Below the pieces are notes generated by a model that worked only from the letters and a program-made list of their open reading frames with translations, was not told the origin of the DNA and made no database searches. A stretch of 64,000 nucleotides of DNA from Stutzerimonas stutzeri (GTDB taxonomy: Bacteria > Pseudomonadota > Gammaproteobacteria > Pseudomonadales > Pseudomonadaceae): NCBI RefSeq assembly GCF_019090095.1, contig NZ_JAGQFP010000002.1, forward strand, positions 1,674,001-1,738,000, read 5' to 3'. This document shows, in pieces, positions 46,328 to 56,699 of the stretch (within the stretch, counting starts at the first letter, position 1; the number at the start of each line of letters is the position of its first letter). A program made the translations under genes and the position numbers.

Positions 46328-46996
46328 ATGTCGCAACCTACTATCAAAGAAGTCCTGTTCAATCCGGTCTTCAACAACAACCCCATCGGCCTGCAGATCC
46401 TCGGGATCTGTTCGGCGCTGGCGGTCACCTCCAACCTCAAGACCGCACTGGTAATGTCCGTTGCGCTGACGCTGGTGGTGGCGTTTTCCAACTTGTTCAT
46501 CTCGATGATCCGCAGCCAGATCCCGGGCTCGATCCGCATGATCGTGCAGATGGTGATCATTGCCTCGCTGGTGATCGTGGTCGATCAGGTGCTCAAGGCT
46601 TATGCCTTCTCGCTGTCCAAGCAGCTGTCGGTATTCGTCGGTCTGATCATCACCAACTGCATCGTGATGGGGCGTGCGGAAGCCTTTGCCATGCAGAACC
46701 CACCGGTGCTGTCGTTCTTCGACGGCCTGGGTAACGGGCTCGGCTACAGTGCAATGCTCATCGCGCTCGGCATCGTTCGCGAGCTGTTCGGCGCCGGCAA
46801 GCTGATGGGTTACACCATTCTGCCAGTGGTCAACGATGGCGGTTGGTACCAGCCAAACGGTCTGCTGCTGCTGCCACCATCGGCGTTCTTCCTGATCGGT
46901 CTGTTCATCTGGGGCATCCGTAGCTGGAAGAAAGAGCAGGTCGAGAAGCCGTCGTTCAAGATGGCGCCGCAGGTCTCGAGCAAGGAGGCTTACTAA
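46328..46996 (+). CDS. nqrD: Na+-NQR subunit D
   Basis: 222 aa, six membrane helices. [20 protein letters not shown] holds the first cysteine (Cys28) and [20 protein letters not shown] the second (about Cys110); with the matching pair in NqrE they hold the membrane-buried iron centre. ATG 46328 chosen over the TTG at 46322. It begins 2 bp after nqrC and ends overlapping nqrE by one base. Confidence 0.97.
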   Translation: MSQPTIKEVLFNPVFNNNPIGLQILGICSALAVTSNLKTALVMSVALTLVVAFSNLFISMIRSQIPGSIRMIVQMVIIASLVIVVDQVLKAYAFSLSKQLSVFVGLIITNCIVMGRAEAFAMQNPPVLSFFDGLGNGLGYSAMLIALGIVRELFGAGKLMGYTILPVVNDGGWYQPNGLLLLPPSAFFLIGLFIWGIRSWKKEQVEKPSFKMAPQVSSKEAY

Positions 46997-47604
46997 TGGA
47001 GCACTACATCAGCCTGTTCGTCCGTGCCGTGTTCATCGAGAACATGGCGCTGGCCTTCTTCCTCGGCATGTGTACCTTCATCGCGATCTCGAAGAAGGTG
47101 GAAACCGCGATTGGCCTCGGCATCGCGGTGATCGTGGTGCAAGCCATCACGGTCCCGGCCAACAACCTGATCTACACCTACCTGCTCAAGGCCGGTGCGC
47201 TGTCGTGGGCAGGCCTGCCGGAAGTGGATCTCAGCTTCCTGGGTCTGCTCAGCTACATCGGCGTGATCGCGGCCATCGTGCAGATCCTCGAGATGCTCCT
47301 CGATAAGTACGTACCGAGTCTGTACAACGCGCTGGGCGTGTTCCTGCCGCTGATTACCGTGAACTGCGCCATCATGGGCGGCACCCTGTTCATGGTCGAG
47401 CGGGACTACAACCTTGCCGAAAGTACGGTGTACGGCTTCGGCTCCGGCGCTTCCTGGGCACTGGCGATCATGCTGCTGGCCGGCATCCGCGAGAAGCTCA
47501 AGTACAGCGACGTACCGGAGGGGCTGCAGGGACTGGGTATCACCTTCATCACCATCGGCCTGATGTCGCTAGGCTTCATGTCATTCTCTGGCGTACAGCT
47601 GTAA
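46996..47604 (+). CDS. nqrE: Na+-NQR subunit E
   Basis: 202 aa, six membrane helices, paralogous to NqrD and related to Rnf[23 protein letters not shown] holds the first cysteine (about Cys26), and [21 protein letters not shown] the second (about Cys120). Start overlaps the nqrD stop (TAATG). Confidence 0.97.
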   Translation: MEHYISLFVRAVFIENMALAFFLGMCTFIAISKKVETAIGLGIAVIVVQAITVPANNLIYTYLLKAGALSWAGLPEVDLSFLGLLSYIGVIAAIVQILEMLLDKYVPSLYNALGVFLPLITVNCAIMGGTLFMVERDYNLAESTVYGFGSGASWALAIMLLAGIREKLKYSDVPEGLQGLGITFITIGLMSLGFMSFSGVQL

Positions 47605-47619
47605 GGACGGGATGAACTG

Positions 47620-48843
47620 ATGAGTTACGAAATTTTCCTTGCCATCGGCATGTTCACCGCCATCGTGCTCGCGCTGGTGGTGATCATTCTCGCGGCGCGC
47701 GCCAAGCTGGTGTCCAGCGGCGACGTGAGTATCGAGATCAATGGCGAACGCACCATCACCGTTCCGGCTGGCGGCAAGTTGCTGCAGACCTTGGCCGCGA
47801 ACAATATTTTCCTTTCGTCTGCCTGCGGCGGTGGCGGTACCTGCGCCCAGTGCAAATGCATCGTCGAAAGCGGTGGCGGCGAGATGTTGCCCACCGAAGA
47901 GTCGCACTTCACCCGCCGCGAGGCTGGCGAGGGCTGGCGTCTGTCCTGCCAGACTCCGGTCAAGGCGGATATGAAGATCGAGGTGCCTGAAGAGGTGTTC
48001 GGCGTGAAGAAGTGGGAGTGCACGGTACTCTCCAACCCGAACGTGGCGACCTTCATCAAGGAGCTGACCCTGAAGCTGCCGGAAGGCGAGAACGTCGACT
48101 TCCGCGCCGGCGGTTACGTCCAGCTGGAGTGCCCGCCGCATGAGGTTCGTTACAAGGACTTCGATATCCAAGAGGAATATCGCGGCGACTGGGACAAGTT
48201 CAACCAGTGGAAGTACGTTTCCAAGGTCAATGAGACCGTGATTCGAGCCTATTCCATGGCGAACTACCCGGAAGAGGTCGGTCTGGTCAAGTTCAACATC
48301 CGCATCGCGTCGCCGCCGCCAGGCAAGGACGATCTGCCACCAGGCAAGATGTCGTCCTGGGTCTTCAGCCTGAAGCCGGGCGACAAGGTCACCGTCTATG
48401 GTCCCTTCGGCGAGTTCTTCGCCAAGGATACCGACGCCGAGATGGTCTTCATCGGTGGTGGTGCCGGTATGGCGCCGATGCGTTCGCACATTTTCGATCA
48501 GCTCAAGCGCCTGAAATCCAAGCGCAAGATGAGCTTCTGGTACGGTGCGCGCTCCATGCGCGAGGCGTTCTACGTCGACGAATACGACCAGCTGCAAGCT
48601 GAGAATGAGAATTTTGAGTGGCATCTGGCACTGTCCGATCCGCAACCGGAGGACAACTGGGAAGGGCCGACCGGGTTCATTCACAACGTGCTTTACGAGA
48701 ACTACCTGAAGGACCATCCGGCGCCTGAAGACTGCGAGTTCTATATGTGCGGACCGCCGATGATGAACGCGTCGGTCATCAAGATGCTGACCGATCTGGG
48801 CGTTGAACCGGAGAATATCCTGCTCGACGACTTCGGCGGCTAG
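47620..48843 (+). CDS. nqrF: Na+-NQR subunit F (NADH-oxidising)
   Basis: 407 aa. N-terminal membrane anchor ([21 protein letters not shown]), a plant-type 2Fe-2S ferredoxin domain with [12 protein letters not shown] (about 70-81) and a later CQTP, and an FNR-like FAD/NADH domain: [12 protein letters not shown] (FAD), [16 protein letters not shown] (NADH), MCGPPMMN near the C terminus. NADH is oxidised here and electrons go through FAD, 2Fe-2S and the covalent FMNs to quinone, coupled to Na+ export. Confidence 0.97.
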   Translation: MSYEIFLAIGMFTAIVLALVVIILAARAKLVSSGDVSIEINGERTITVPAGGKLLQTLAANNIFLSSACGGGGTCAQCKCIVESGGGEMLPTEESHFTRREAGEGWRLSCQTPVKADMKIEVPEEVFGVKKWECTVLSNPNVATFIKELTLKLPEGENVDFRAGGYVQLECPPHEVRYKDFDIQEEYRGDWDKFNQWKYVSKVNETVIRAYSMANYPEEVGLVKFNIRIASPPPGKDDLPPGKMSSWVFSLKPGDKVTVYGPFGEFFAKDTDAEMVFIGGGAGMAPMRSHIFDQLKRLKSKRKMSFWYGARSMREAFYVDEYDQLQAENENFEWHLALSDPQPEDNWEGPTGFIHNVLYENYLKDHPAPEDCEFYMCGPPMMNASVIKMLTDLGVEPENILLDDFGG

Positions 48844-48844
48844 C

Positions 48845-49867
48845 ATGGTTCAAGCGTCATTTCGGCCCGTCATCGTCGTCGCCCTCGCGGCGACGCTGGC
48901 GGGTTGTCTGTTTCAGGACAAGGTGGAAAGCTTCAGCGGACCGACCATGGGCAGCACCTATACGGTGAAGTACGTGGCGAGCGCTGACACGCCGGACAAA
49001 GCCCAACTGCAGCAGCAGACCGAGGCGATACTCGCCGAGATCGACAAGCAGGCCTCGACCTACCGTGCCGACTCGGACATCGAAATCTTCAACGAGCTGC
49101 CGGCCGGTTGCATGACCATGCCTGACGGCGTGCGAACCCTGCTCGAGGCGGGCCGGACCCTGTCCGATGAAAGCGACGGCGCTCTGGATCTGACCATCGA
49201 GCCGCTGCTCAACCTGTGGGGCTTCGGACCTCGCGGGCAGGGCGAACGCGTGCCTTCGGCCGACGAGATCGCAACGGCTCGGCAGGATGTGGGTCAGCAT
49301 CATGTGCGGATCGAGGGCGAGCAGGTCTGCAAGGACCGGCCTGTGCAGGTCGATTTCAACAGCATCGCTGCCGGCTATGCCGTCGATCAAGTGACCGCGA
49401 AGCTTGAGGCGTCTGGCGTCAGCAGTTATCTAGTGGAAATCACCGGTGAGCTGAAGGCCCAGGGGCGTAAACCCGATGGGGCGCCGTGGCGTATCGCGAT
49501 CGAGGCGCCGCGGGATGATGAGCGAGTCGCCCAGCGGGTCATCGAACTCGACGGGCTGGGCGTTTCCACCTCTGGTGATTATCGGAATTACTTCGAGCGT
49601 AACGGTAAACGCTACTCGCATACGCTGGATCCGAACACCGGGGCTCCGATCGAGCATCATCTTGCCGCCGTGACGGTTGTCGATCCTTCGACACTACGGG
49701 CAGATGGGCTGTCTACCGTGCTCATGGTGCTGGGCCCCGAGCGCGGGCTGGCCTACGCGGCAAAGCACAAGATCGCGGCGTTCTTCGTGGTTCGCGAAGG
49801 GCAGGAATTCATTAGCAAGAGCACCGAAGCGTTTGATGAGCTGTTCGGGGCGGGAGCGGAGCAATGA
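48845..49867 (+). CDS. apbE: FAD:protein FMN transferase ApbE (flavinylates NqrB/NqrC)
   Basis: 340 aa lipoprotein. Signal peptide ending TLAGC (lipobox), then FSGPTMGSTYTVKYV, LNLWGFGPRGQGERVPS, VQVDFNSIAAGYAVDQV and HTLDPNTGAPIEHHLAAVTVV...DGLSTVLMVLG. These are the ApbE/FMN-transferase motifs, with the late Asp/Thr pair that binds Mg. It uses FAD to transfer FMN to threonine in AGAT motifs. Starts 1 bp after nqrF. Its last four bases overlap the nqrM start. Confidence 0.96.
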   Translation: MVQASFRPVIVVALAATLAGCLFQDKVESFSGPTMGSTYTVKYVASADTPDKAQLQQQTEAILAEIDKQASTYRADSDIEIFNELPAGCMTMPDGVRTLLEAGRTLSDESDGALDLTIEPLLNLWGFGPRGQGERVPSADEIATARQDVGQHHVRIEGEQVCKDRPVQVDFNSIAAGYAVDQVTAKLEASGVSSYLVEITGELKAQGRKPDGAPWRIAIEAPRDDERVAQRVIELDGLGVSTSGDYRNYFERNGKRYSHTLDPNTGAPIEHHLAAVTVVDPSTLRADGLSTVLMVLGPERGLAYAAKHKIAAFFVVREGQEFISKSTEAFDELFGAGAEQ

Positions 49868-50094
49868 CCTGGTTGATCGTTTTTCTAGTGATGGTACTGG
49901 TCGTGTTGGGTATGTCGGTCGGCGTGATCATGGGTCGCAAGCCCATCGCCGGTTCATGCGGCGGCATCGCCAACCTGGGTATCGAGAAGGAATGCTCGAT
50001 CTGCGGTGGTAGCCGCGAGAAGTGTGAAGAAGTAAATGCGCAGGAAAGCCAGAACCAAAAAGCAGATCTCGCCTACGACGCGACCAGACGCTGA
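49864..50094 (+). CDS. nqrM: NqrM, Na+-NQR maturation protein
   Basis: 76 aa. N-terminal membrane helix (LIVFLVMVLVVLGMSVGVIMG), then GSCGGIANLGIEKECSICGGSREKCEE, a set of four cysteines (CGG...C..CGG...C) that probably hold iron. NqrM (formerly DUF539) is required to assemble the iron site between NqrD and NqrE. Overlaps apbE by ATGA. Completes the unit. Confidence 0.95.
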   Translation: MTWLIVFLVMVLVVLGMSVGVIMGRKPIAGSCGGIANLGIEKECSICGGSREKCEEVNAQESQNQKADLAYDATRR

Positions 50095-50156
50095 CATAGC
50101 TGGCACTGACCGGGCCGGTGGCGATAGCGCATCGGTACCGGGCTTGCAGGTAAAAG

Positions 50157-50176
50157 GTGCCGACGCTGCTCGGCAC
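50157..50176 (+). terminator. hairpin after the nqr operon
   Basis: Perfect stem GTGCCGA-CGCTGC-TCGGCAC in the 180-bp gap between nqrM and sthA. No T-run follows, so this is a candidate terminator or pausing site only. Confidence 0.45.
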
Positions 50177-50274
50177 TAGCGGCCGGGACCGTCCGGGTAC
50201 GCCTGATGTGTGTTCCTGGCCAGCGTAATTCGTTAACGGCGGCAGGGTGGCCTGCCGCATGTTCAGGGGTGAAT

Positions 50275-51669
50275 ATGGCTGTCTACAATTACGATGTAGT
50301 GGTTTTGGGCTCGGGCCCAGCCGGCGAAGGCGCGGCGATGAATGCGGTCAAGGCCGGACGCAAGGTCGCCGTGGTCGATAGCAGGCCACACGTCGGCGGC
50401 AACTCCACCCACTTGGGAACCATTCCGTCCAAGGCGCTGCGCCATTCGGTACGGCAGATCATGCAGTACAACACCAACCCGTTGTTCCGCCAGATCGGCG
50501 AGCCGCGTTGGTTCTCGTTTCCCGACGTACTGAAAAGCGCCGAAAGCGTGATCGCCAAGCAAGTCAGTTCCCGGACGGGCTACTACGCACGCAACCGCAT
50601 CGACCTGTTTTTCGGCACCGCGAGTTTTGCCGACGAGCAGACCGTGGAAGTCGTCAGCGCCAATGGCATGGTCGAAACGCTGGTGGCCAACCAGTTCATC
50701 ATCGCCACCGGCTCGCGTCCCTATCGTCCCGCCGACGTCGACTTCACGCACCCACGCATCTACGACAGCGATACCATCCTCACGCTGAGCCATACGCCGC
50801 GTCGGCTGATCATTTACGGCGCCGGCGTGATCGGTTCCGAGTACGCGTCGATCTTCAGCGGCCTGGGCGTGTTGGTCGATCTGATCGATAACCGCGACCA
50901 GCTGCTCAGCTTCCTCGATGACGAAATCTCCGATGCGCTCAGTTATCACTTGCGCAACAACAACGTGCTGATTCGCCATAAGGAAGAGTACGAGCGCGTC
51001 GAGGGCGTCGACAACGGCGTCATTCTCCATCTCAAGTCCGGCAAGAAAATCAAGGCGGACGCCTTCCTCTGGTGCAACGGGCGAACCGGCAATACCGACA
51101 AGCTTGCGTTGGAAAACATCGGCCTGAAGGTCAATAGCCGTGGGCAGATCAAGGTCGACGAGCACTACCGCACAGATGTCGGCAACATATATGCCGCAGG
51201 CGACGTGATCGGTTGGCCATCGTTGGCCAGCGCGGCCTACGACCAGGGGCGTTCGGCGGCAGGCAGCATCGTCGACAACAACAGCTGGCGCTTTGTCGAC
51301 GACGTCCCGACCGGCATCTACACCATTCCCGAGATCAGTTCGATCGGCAAGAACGAGCGTGAGCTCACCGAGGCGAAAGTCCCGTACGAAGTGGGCAAGG
51401 CATTCTTCAAGGGGATGGCCCGTGCGCAGATTTCCGCCGAGCCGGTAGGGATGCTGAAGATCCTCTTCCATCGCGAGACGCTGGCGGTGCTCGGTGTTCA
51501 CTGCTTCGGCTATCAGGCTTCGGAGATCGTGCATATCGGCCAGGCGATCATGAATCAGCCGGGCGAGGCCAATACCCTGAAGTACTTCGTCAACACCACC
51601 TTCAACTACCCGACCATGGCCGAGGCCTATCGTGTCGCGGCCTTCGACGGGCTAAATCGGCTTTTTTGA
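50275..51669 (+). CDS. sthA: soluble pyridine nucleotide transhydrogenase (Si-specific)
   Basis: 464 aa from ATG 50275. FAD-binding [18 protein letters not shown] (about 8-25), then [18 protein letters not shown]. The disulfide of related oxidoreductases (CxxxxC) is missing here, which is the hallmark of SthA. NAD-binding [16 protein letters not shown] (about 180-195), [21 protein letters not shown], and the C-terminal interface domain [18 protein letters not shown] complete it. Converts NADPH + NAD+ to NADP+ + NADH and balances cofactors. Nearby nqr genes also consume NADH. Confidence 0.96.
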   Translation: MAVYNYDVVVLGSGPAGEGAAMNAVKAGRKVAVVDSRPHVGGNSTHLGTIPSKALRHSVRQIMQYNTNPLFRQIGEPRWFSFPDVLKSAESVIAKQVSSRTGYYARNRIDLFFGTASFADEQTVEVVSANGMVETLVANQFIIATGSRPYRPADVDFTHPRIYDSDTILTLSHTPRRLIIYGAGVIGSEYASIFSGLGVLVDLIDNRDQLLSFLDDEISDALSYHLRNNNVLIRHKEEYERVEGVDNGVILHLKSGKKIKADAFLWCNGRTGNTDKLALENIGLKVNSRGQIKVDEHYRTDVGNIYAAGDVIGWPSLASAAYDQGRSAAGSIVDNNSWRFVDDVPTGIYTIPEISSIGKNERELTEAKVPYEVGKAFFKGMARAQISAEPVGMLKILFHRETLAVLGVHCFGYQASEIVHIGQAIMNQPGEANTLKYFVNTTFNYPTMAEAYRVAAFDGLNRLF

Positions 51670-51673
51670 GCGG

Positions 51674-51702
51674 CTCCGACCGGTGGCCTGAGCCGGTCGG
51701 AG
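51674..51702. terminator. hairpin after sthA
   Basis: Stem CTCCGACCGG / CCGGTCGGAG (10 bp) with a nine-base loop, five bases after the sthA stop codon. No clear T-run; candidate terminator between sthA and the convergent GDPD gene. Confidence 0.6.
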
Positions 51703-51779
51703 AGGATACCCGGACGTGGCGCTGGCCAAACCGGGAAAGCTTCTGAGGGCAGACGAAACCGGCGGCCTGGCAGTGGCCG

Positions 51780-52514
51780 CTACTGATTAGTCCGTGCGTT
51801 GCGCAGGGTGGCGACAGCCAGACCGGGGAAGTCCGTGATCAGGCTGTCGACACCGAAATCGGCGAGTCGGCGCATCAAGGCCGGCTCGTTCACGGTCCAT
51901 ACCGAGACATGCAGCCCCTGCTGACGCGCCTTGGCAATCCGCTCGGGCGTGCACAATGTCCACTTCAGTGCCAACAGATCACAGCCATATTGCTTGGCCA
52001 CCTTCAACGGATCGAGCCAGGCATATTCGGCTACCAGCCCGCATGACAGCTCCGGTGTCAGGCGCTTCAACGCCCTCAGCACCTCGCGAGATCCCGAGGT
52101 GACGGTGATCCGCTCGAGCAGGCCGTAACGTTGCGCCAACTCCCTGATGGCCAGCACCGAGCGTGCCGCGCGAACTCTGGATGCGCTCTTGACCTCCAGT
52201 TGCCAGTGTTCGAAATCGCACTTTTCGAACAGCTCCGAGAGTCGCGGAATCGGGCAGGGTTGTTTCCAGCCCGGGCCGCCTTGGCGCGCATCGTAATGAA
52301 CCAGCTCTTCGGCATCGTGCTCCACGACCTTGCCGCGTCGCCCGGTGGTGCGCTTCAAGGTGGGATCATGGATGACCATCAGCTCGCCGTCCTTGGACAG
52401 GTGCAGGTCCAGCTCGCAGCGACGTACGCCGTGGGCCAGGCATTGCTGGAAGCTGGCGAGGGTGTTTTCCGGGGCTTCGCCTTTCGCGCCGCGGTGGCCA
52501 TAGATCAAGGTCAC
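51780..52514 (-). CDS. glycerophosphodiester phosphodiesterase
   Basis: 244 aa from a GTG at 52514, whose last bases overlap the TGA of the preceding gene (GTGA at 52511-52514); the long in-frame upstream ORF is a different gene's territory. GDPD fold: IYGHRGAKGEAPENTLASFQQ, CELDLHLSKDGELMVIHDPTL (catalytic Glu, Asp and His) and later QLEVK, SLITDFPG. No signal peptide, so it is cytoplasmic, GlpQ/UgpQ-like. Hydrolyses glycerophosphodiesters to glycerol-3-phosphate and an alcohol. Confidence 0.93.
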   Translation of the reverse strand: MTLIYGHRGAKGEAPENTLASFQQCLAHGVRRCELDLHLSKDGELMVIHDPTLKRTTGRRGKVVEHDAEELVHYDARQGGPGWKQPCPIPRLSELFEKCDFEHWQLEVKSASRVRAARSVLAIRELAQRYGLLERITVTSGSREVLRALKRLTPELSCGLVAEYAWLDPLKVAKQYGCDLLALKWTLCTPERIAKARQQGLHVSVWTVNEPALMRRLADFGVDSLITDFPGLAVATLRNARTNQ

Positions 52515-52816
52515 GGTTCGATATCTCGCTGTAAGGATGGGGGCCGTTGATGATGCAGGACGCTGTCTATGACCCGGTCGTTTTCGAAATACACCGAAAA
52601 ATAACGGTAATCCCAACGTGTAATGGGAGGGCTGCCGACGGCGGGATGTTCCTCATCGGCCAGGCCGAATTGCTCGAGGACGGTGCCTTTCGAGTCACCG
52701 CGCCCGGGTAGCGTCAGTTGGGATTGGCCTTGCTGACCCACTGGGATGCGGATCGTCTCGGCAACGGCCGGGAAGCAAAAAGCGATGGCCAGGAGTGGCA
52801 TCAGTAATCGGTACAT
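52511..52816 (-). CDS. small exported protein of unknown function (101 aa)
   Basis: Signal peptide MYRLLMPLLAIAFCFPAVAE, then a mature part of about 80 residues. GDSKGTVLEQFGLADEEHPAVGSPPITRWDYRYFSVYFENDRVIDSVLHHQ is the most distinctive stretch and looks like a compact beta-rich fold. No named family recognised. Sits between the PilZ gene (2 bp gap upstream) and the GDPD gene (GTGA overlap), so the three form one unit. Conservation and periplasmic location suggest envelope or signalling accessory role, not proven. Confidence 0.75.
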   Translation of the reverse strand: MYRLLMPLLAIAFCFPAVAETIRIPVGQQGQSQLTLPGRGDSKGTVLEQFGLADEEHPAVGSPPITRWDYRYFSVYFENDRVIDSVLHHQRPPSLQRDIEP

Positions 52817-52818
52817 GT

Positions 52819-53391
52819 TCAGGGTTCCTGCAGGCTTTCACGGGCCAGGCGCCGTTCTGTCGCCTGTTTCTGCAGGATATGCCGCGCGAGCAGCTGCCGT
52901 TGTGCATCAGTCAACGCTTCGAAGGACGTCCCGATGGCGAAGCGTCCGTCGTCCTGGGCCTGACAGCTGGAGATCCGCGCCTTCAAGAGCAGCCCCAGGC
53001 ATTGCGGCATGAGGGCGATCTTGAGCGTCCAGATCGAGCCCTCGTCGAGTGGGCAATCATTGACAAAGCTGATGCCGCCTTCGGACAGCACCACCTCGCG
53101 CAGCGGGCCGAGGTCCTCGAGCAAATCCCGTGCGAGCACCTGGCCAATCAGATCGATGCGCTTGTTTTGAACCTTGAGGTAGCTCGCCAGTGTGCGGTTG
53201 CGCTCGGCAATCTGGCGTAACAGATGCTGTGCCTCGAAATCGAGCTGGTGCAGCTCGCCGAGTAGACCGAACAGCTGCTGCGCGCCGCCATCGGGGACTG
53301 TTTCCGAGTGTTCCAGCGGCAGGATTTCCAGTGCGATCATGTCCTCGATACGATAGTATTCGCGGCGATCTTCGGTGTCTTCAGTGGGCAT
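52819..53391 (-). CDS. PilZ domain protein with incomplete c-di-GMP motif
   Basis: 190 aa from ATG 53391 (frame extends to 53448 but the extra 19 residues are weak). RREYYRIEDMIALEI near 8-22 holds the RxxxR element of PilZ domains. The second motif (D/NxSxxG) should lie around residue 103, where the protein reads LSEGGISFV with Leu in place of the Asp/Asn. A helical segment (about 35-95) sits between, longer than in a plain PilZ. It may bind c-di-GMP weakly or not. First gene of a three-gene unit with the small exported protein and GDPD. Confidence 0.8.
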   Translation of the reverse strand: MPTEDTEDRREYYRIEDMIALEILPLEHSETVPDGGAQQLFGLLGELHQLDFEAQHLLRQIAERNRTLASYLKVQNKRIDLIGQVLARDLLEDLGPLREVVLSEGGISFVNDCPLDEGSIWTLKIALMPQCLGLLLKARISSCQAQDDGRFAIGTSFEALTDAQRQLLARHILQKQATERRLARESLQEP

Positions 53392-53491
53392 GTCGATCCC
53401 TGAGCTGCAGTGATGGCTTGAGTGTATCAGGCCGTTTGGTATCGTCATTCAGCTTGTTATTTCCCGCCAGCGAAAGCGAACCCATCGATTT

Positions 53492-54739
53492 ATGTTCAGA
53501 CCGCTGTCCGTGTATATCGGGGCGCGCTACACACGCGCCAGACGTCGCAGTCTCTTCGTTTCTTTCATCTCCTTCACCTCGATGATCGGGCTGGCGCTCG
53601 GCGTGCTGGTGATGATCGTCGTACTGTCGGTGATGAATGGTTTCGATCATGAGATGCGTACGCGCGTGCTCGGCATGGTCCCGCATGCCACCATCGAGCG
53701 TCCGACGCCGATCGACGATTGGCAGACCCTTGGCGATCGGTTGAAGCAGCATCCGCAGGTGTCCGCGGTGGCGCCGTTCATCCAGATGCAGGGCCTGCTG
53801 ACGCACCGCGGCAAGGTCACCAAGACACTGATCAATGCGGTGGACCCGCAGGTCGAGCCGAGCGTGTCCATCATCGGGCAGTTCTTTCGCGAGGGCGGTC
53901 TGGATGAGTTGGCTGCCGGCGAGTTCGGCATCGTCATCGGCGACAAGGCTGCGGACAAGCTTGGCGTCGGCGTCGGCGACAAGATCACCTTCGTCGCGCC
54001 AGAAGTAACGGTCACACCAGCAGGCGTCTTTCCTCGCATGAAGCGCTTTACCGTGCGCGGCATCTTCCATGTGGGCGCCGGCGAAATCGACGGCTACGTG
54101 GCGATGGCTAATATCTCCGATCTGGCACGCCTGCACCGCTGGAAGCCTGACCAGGTGCAAGGGCTGCGGCTGCGCTTCGAGGATCTGTTCCAGGCGCCGC
54201 GGACCTCCTGGCAACTGGCGGGTCAGTTGGGTGACGACTTCTATTCGCGTGACTGGACGCGCACCCACGGGAACCTCTATCAGGCGATACGCATGGAAAA
54301 GGCCATGATCGGCCTGTTGCTGCTGCTGATCGTCGCGGTGGCTGCTTTCAATATCATTTCCACACTGGTCATGGTGGTCACCGATAAGCGCGGTGACATC
54401 GCCATTCTGCGAACGCTGGGCGCGACCCCGCGGCAGATCATGGCGATCTTCATGGTGCAGGGTACGGTGATCGGCGTCGTCGGTACGTTGGTCGGCGCCT
54501 TGCTCGGGATTTCCGCGGCGCTCAACGTGAGCAGTTGGATTGCGGCGCTCGAGCATCTTATCGGGCACAAGTTTCTCAATGCCGATGTGTACTTCATCGA
54601 TTATCTGCCGTCTCGTCTGATGGCCGCTGACGTGATCCAGGTCTGCGCCGCAGCGCTCGTCCTGAGCTTTTTCGCCACCCTGTACCCGGCCTGGCGTGCG
54701 GCCCGTACCCAGCCCGCTGAGGCGTTACGATATGAGTGA
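53492..54739 (+). CDS. lolC: lipoprotein-releasing ABC transporter permease LolC
   Basis: 415 aa, four membrane helices. One near the N terminus ([30 protein letters not shown]), then a large periplasmic domain, and three near 275-410 ([27 protein letters not shown], then [29 protein letters not shown], then [10 protein letters not shown]). Together with LolD and LolE it releases outer-membrane lipoproteins from the inner membrane to LolA. Paralogue of the gene at 55445. Stop overlaps the lolD start. Confidence 0.95.
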   Translation: MFRPLSVYIGARYTRARRRSLFVSFISFTSMIGLALGVLVMIVVLSVMNGFDHEMRTRVLGMVPHATIERPTPIDDWQTLGDRLKQHPQVSAVAPFIQMQGLLTHRGKVTKTLINAVDPQVEPSVSIIGQFFREGGLDELAAGEFGIVIGDKAADKLGVGVGDKITFVAPEVTVTPAGVFPRMKRFTVRGIFHVGAGEIDGYVAMANISDLARLHRWKPDQVQGLRLRFEDLFQAPRTSWQLAGQLGDDFYSRDWTRTHGNLYQAIRMEKAMIGLLLLLIVAVAAFNIISTLVMVVTDKRGDIAILRTLGATPRQIMAIFMVQGTVIGVVGTLVGALLGISAALNVSSWIAALEHLIGHKFLNADVYFIDYLPSRLMAADVIQVCAAALVLSFFATLYPAWRAARTQPAEALRYE

Positions 54740-55445
54740 GCCGGTCATGAATCAAAAATCTCCGAAGGATGGCGCGGTACTGAGCTGCCGCAATCTGGGC
54801 AAGCGCTATGAGCAGGGGCCCGAGTCGGTCAACGTGCTTTCCGGCCTGCAGTTGGAGCTGTTCCCAGGTCAGCGGGTCGCTATCGTCGGCAGCTCCGGTT
54901 CGGGCAAAAGCACCTTGTTGAATCTGCTGGGCGGCCTCGACACGCCGAGTGAGGGAAGCGTTTGGCTGGCCGGCGAGGAGCTGTCCGCCCTCAGCGAAAA
55001 GGATCGGGGCCTGTTGCGCAACCGCGCCCTGGGCTTTGTCTACCAGTTCCACCATCTGTTACCCGAGTTCACCGCGCTGGAAAACGTTTGCATGCCATTA
55101 CTGATCGGCAAGACGCCGATCCCCGATGCGCGCGCACGGGCTACCGAACTGTTGCAGCGTGTTGGGCTTGGCCATCGGTTGGCGCACAAACCTTCAGAGC
55201 TGTCCGGAGGTGAGCGCCAGCGTGTGGCGATCGCCCGCGCCTTGGCCAACAGCCCGGCACTGGTCTTGTTGGACGAGCCGACCGGTAACCTTGACCACCA
55301 TACGGCGCAGGGGATTCAGGACCTGATGCTCGAGCTGAGCAGCTCCTTGCGCACCGCCTTTCTGGTCGTCACGCATGATCCGCAATTGGCCGGGCAAATG
55401 GACCATATCCTGCGCCTGGAAGATGGCCGGTTGGTGGCTGGGTAA
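54732..55445 (+). CDS. lolD: lipoprotein-releasing ABC transporter ATPase LolD
   Basis: 237 aa. Walker [10 protein letters not shown] (about 54-62), Q-loop [21 protein letters not shown] signature LSGGERQR, Walker [13 protein letters not shown] and the H-loop VVTHDPQLA. The start overlaps the lolC stop by 8 bp; the ATG at 54747 is an alternative. Stop overlaps lolE by one base. ATPase of the LolCDE complex on the cytoplasmic face. Confidence 0.96.
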   Translation: MSEPVMNQKSPKDGAVLSCRNLGKRYEQGPESVNVLSGLQLELFPGQRVAIVGSSGSGKSTLLNLLGGLDTPSEGSVWLAGEELSALSEKDRGLLRNRALGFVYQFHHLLPEFTALENVCMPLLIGKTPIPDARARATELLQRVGLGHRLAHKPSELSGGERQRVAIARALANSPALVLLDEPTGNLDHHTAQGIQDLMLELSSSLRTAFLVVTHDPQLAGQMDHILRLEDGRLVAG

Positions 55446-56692
55446 TGTTCAGGCCGCTCAGCATCTTCATTGGCAGCCGCTATACGCGGGCCAAACGTCG
55501 CAATCATTTCATTTCGTTCATTTCGCTGACGTCGATGATTGGCTTGTCGCTGGGCGTGCTGGCGATGATCATCGTGCTCTCGGTCATGAACGGCTTCCAG
55601 CGCGAGATGAGTAATCGCGTGCTGGGTATGGTCCCGCATGCCGTCATCGCAGGCGTCGGACAACCGGTGGACGACTGGCAGTCCCTGGCCGATCGTGTTC
55701 GGGCGAACCCCATGGTGATCGGGGCTGCGCCGATCACCCAGCTGGAAGGGATGCTGTCCTACAAGGGCGCCATGCAGCCGATCGAGGTCAAAGGTATCGA
55801 CCCACAGGCTGAAGGCAGCGTATCGATACTGGGCGAGAAGATGATCGCTGGTCGGCTCGACGACCTGAAACCGGGTGAGTCGGGGGTGATTCTCGGGTTG
55901 ATGACGGCGCGGCGTTTCGGCCTGAAACTGGGCGACAGGCTCACCCTGATCGTGCCAGAGCTCAGCGATGCGCCTGGTGGCGTTACACCACGGATGCAGC
56001 GTTTGAACGTGGTTGGCGTGTTCAAGGTCGGCGCCGAACTGGACGGTAGTCTGGCCATGATTCATCGGAGTGACGCCGCTCGGATACTGCGCTGGCAGCC
56101 GGAGCAGGTCGAGGGCGTCAGGCTCAAACTGGCCGATCTGTACGCGGCCCCGCAGGTGACCAGCGCGTTGCTCGGCGAGCTCGGTGACGGTTACCGGGGC
56201 GAAGACTGGTCGCGCACCCAGGGCAGTCTGTTCAGCGCGATGAAAATGGAAAAGACCATGATCGGGGTGCTGCTCCTGCTGATCGTGGCCGTGGCTGCAT
56301 TCAATATCATCGCCACCCTGATCATGGTTGTTGCCGACAAGCGCGCCGATATCGCCATTCTGCGCACGCTCGGCGCGACGCCGCGGCAGATCATGACGAT
56401 TTTCATGGTGCAGGGGAGCATCATCGGCTTGACCGGCACCCTCATCGGTACGGTACTGGGTGTGCTCGGCGCATTGAATGTCAGTGCACTGGTCGCCTGG
56501 CTGGAGCGGGTGACCGGGCAGCACATCTTCAGTTCGGACGTCTACTTCATCAATACCTTGCCGTCCGAGCTGCGGCTTGAAGACGTGCTGCTGGTGACCT
56601 TGGCGGCCCTGCTTCTCAGCTTCCTGGCGACCGTCTATCCCGCATGGCGTGCCGCGCAAACCCAGCCCGCCGAGGCCCTGCGTTACGAGTGA
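55445..56692 (+). CDS. lolE: lipoprotein-releasing ABC transporter permease LolE
   Basis: 415 aa, same topology as LolC and of equal length. The shared blocks [30 protein letters not shown] and [23 protein letters not shown] show a tandem gene duplication with lolD between. Start overlaps the lolD stop (TAATG). Which of the two is LolC and which LolE is assigned here only by order. Confidence 0.93.
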   Translation: MFRPLSIFIGSRYTRAKRRNHFISFISLTSMIGLSLGVLAMIIVLSVMNGFQREMSNRVLGMVPHAVIAGVGQPVDDWQSLADRVRANPMVIGAAPITQLEGMLSYKGAMQPIEVKGIDPQAEGSVSILGEKMIAGRLDDLKPGESGVILGLMTARRFGLKLGDRLTLIVPELSDAPGGVTPRMQRLNVVGVFKVGAELDGSLAMIHRSDAARILRWQPEQVEGVRLKLADLYAAPQVTSALLGELGDGYRGEDWSRTQGSLFSAMKMEKTMIGVLLLLIVAVAAFNIIATLIMVVADKRADIAILRTLGATPRQIMTIFMVQGSIIGLTGTLIGTVLGVLGALNVSALVAWLERVTGQHIFSSDVYFINTLPSELRLEDVLLVTLAALLLSFLATVYPAWRAAQTQPAEALRYE

Positions 56693-56699
56693 GGCGCGC

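Noticed and set aside
50101..50117. TGGCAC sequence before sthA as a sigma-54 promoter
   Set aside because: The -24 half fits, but there is no TTGC(A) at the correct -12 spacing.
50263..51534. 423-aa minus-strand frame opposite sthA
   Set aside because: Shadow of sthA; no motif or ribosome site, and the sthA frame is fully consistent with its family.
52515..52616. N-terminal extension of the GDPD frame to 52616
   Set aside because: It lies over the C-terminal coding region of the small exported protein; the GTGA-coupled GTG start at 52514 gives the proper GDPD N terminus.
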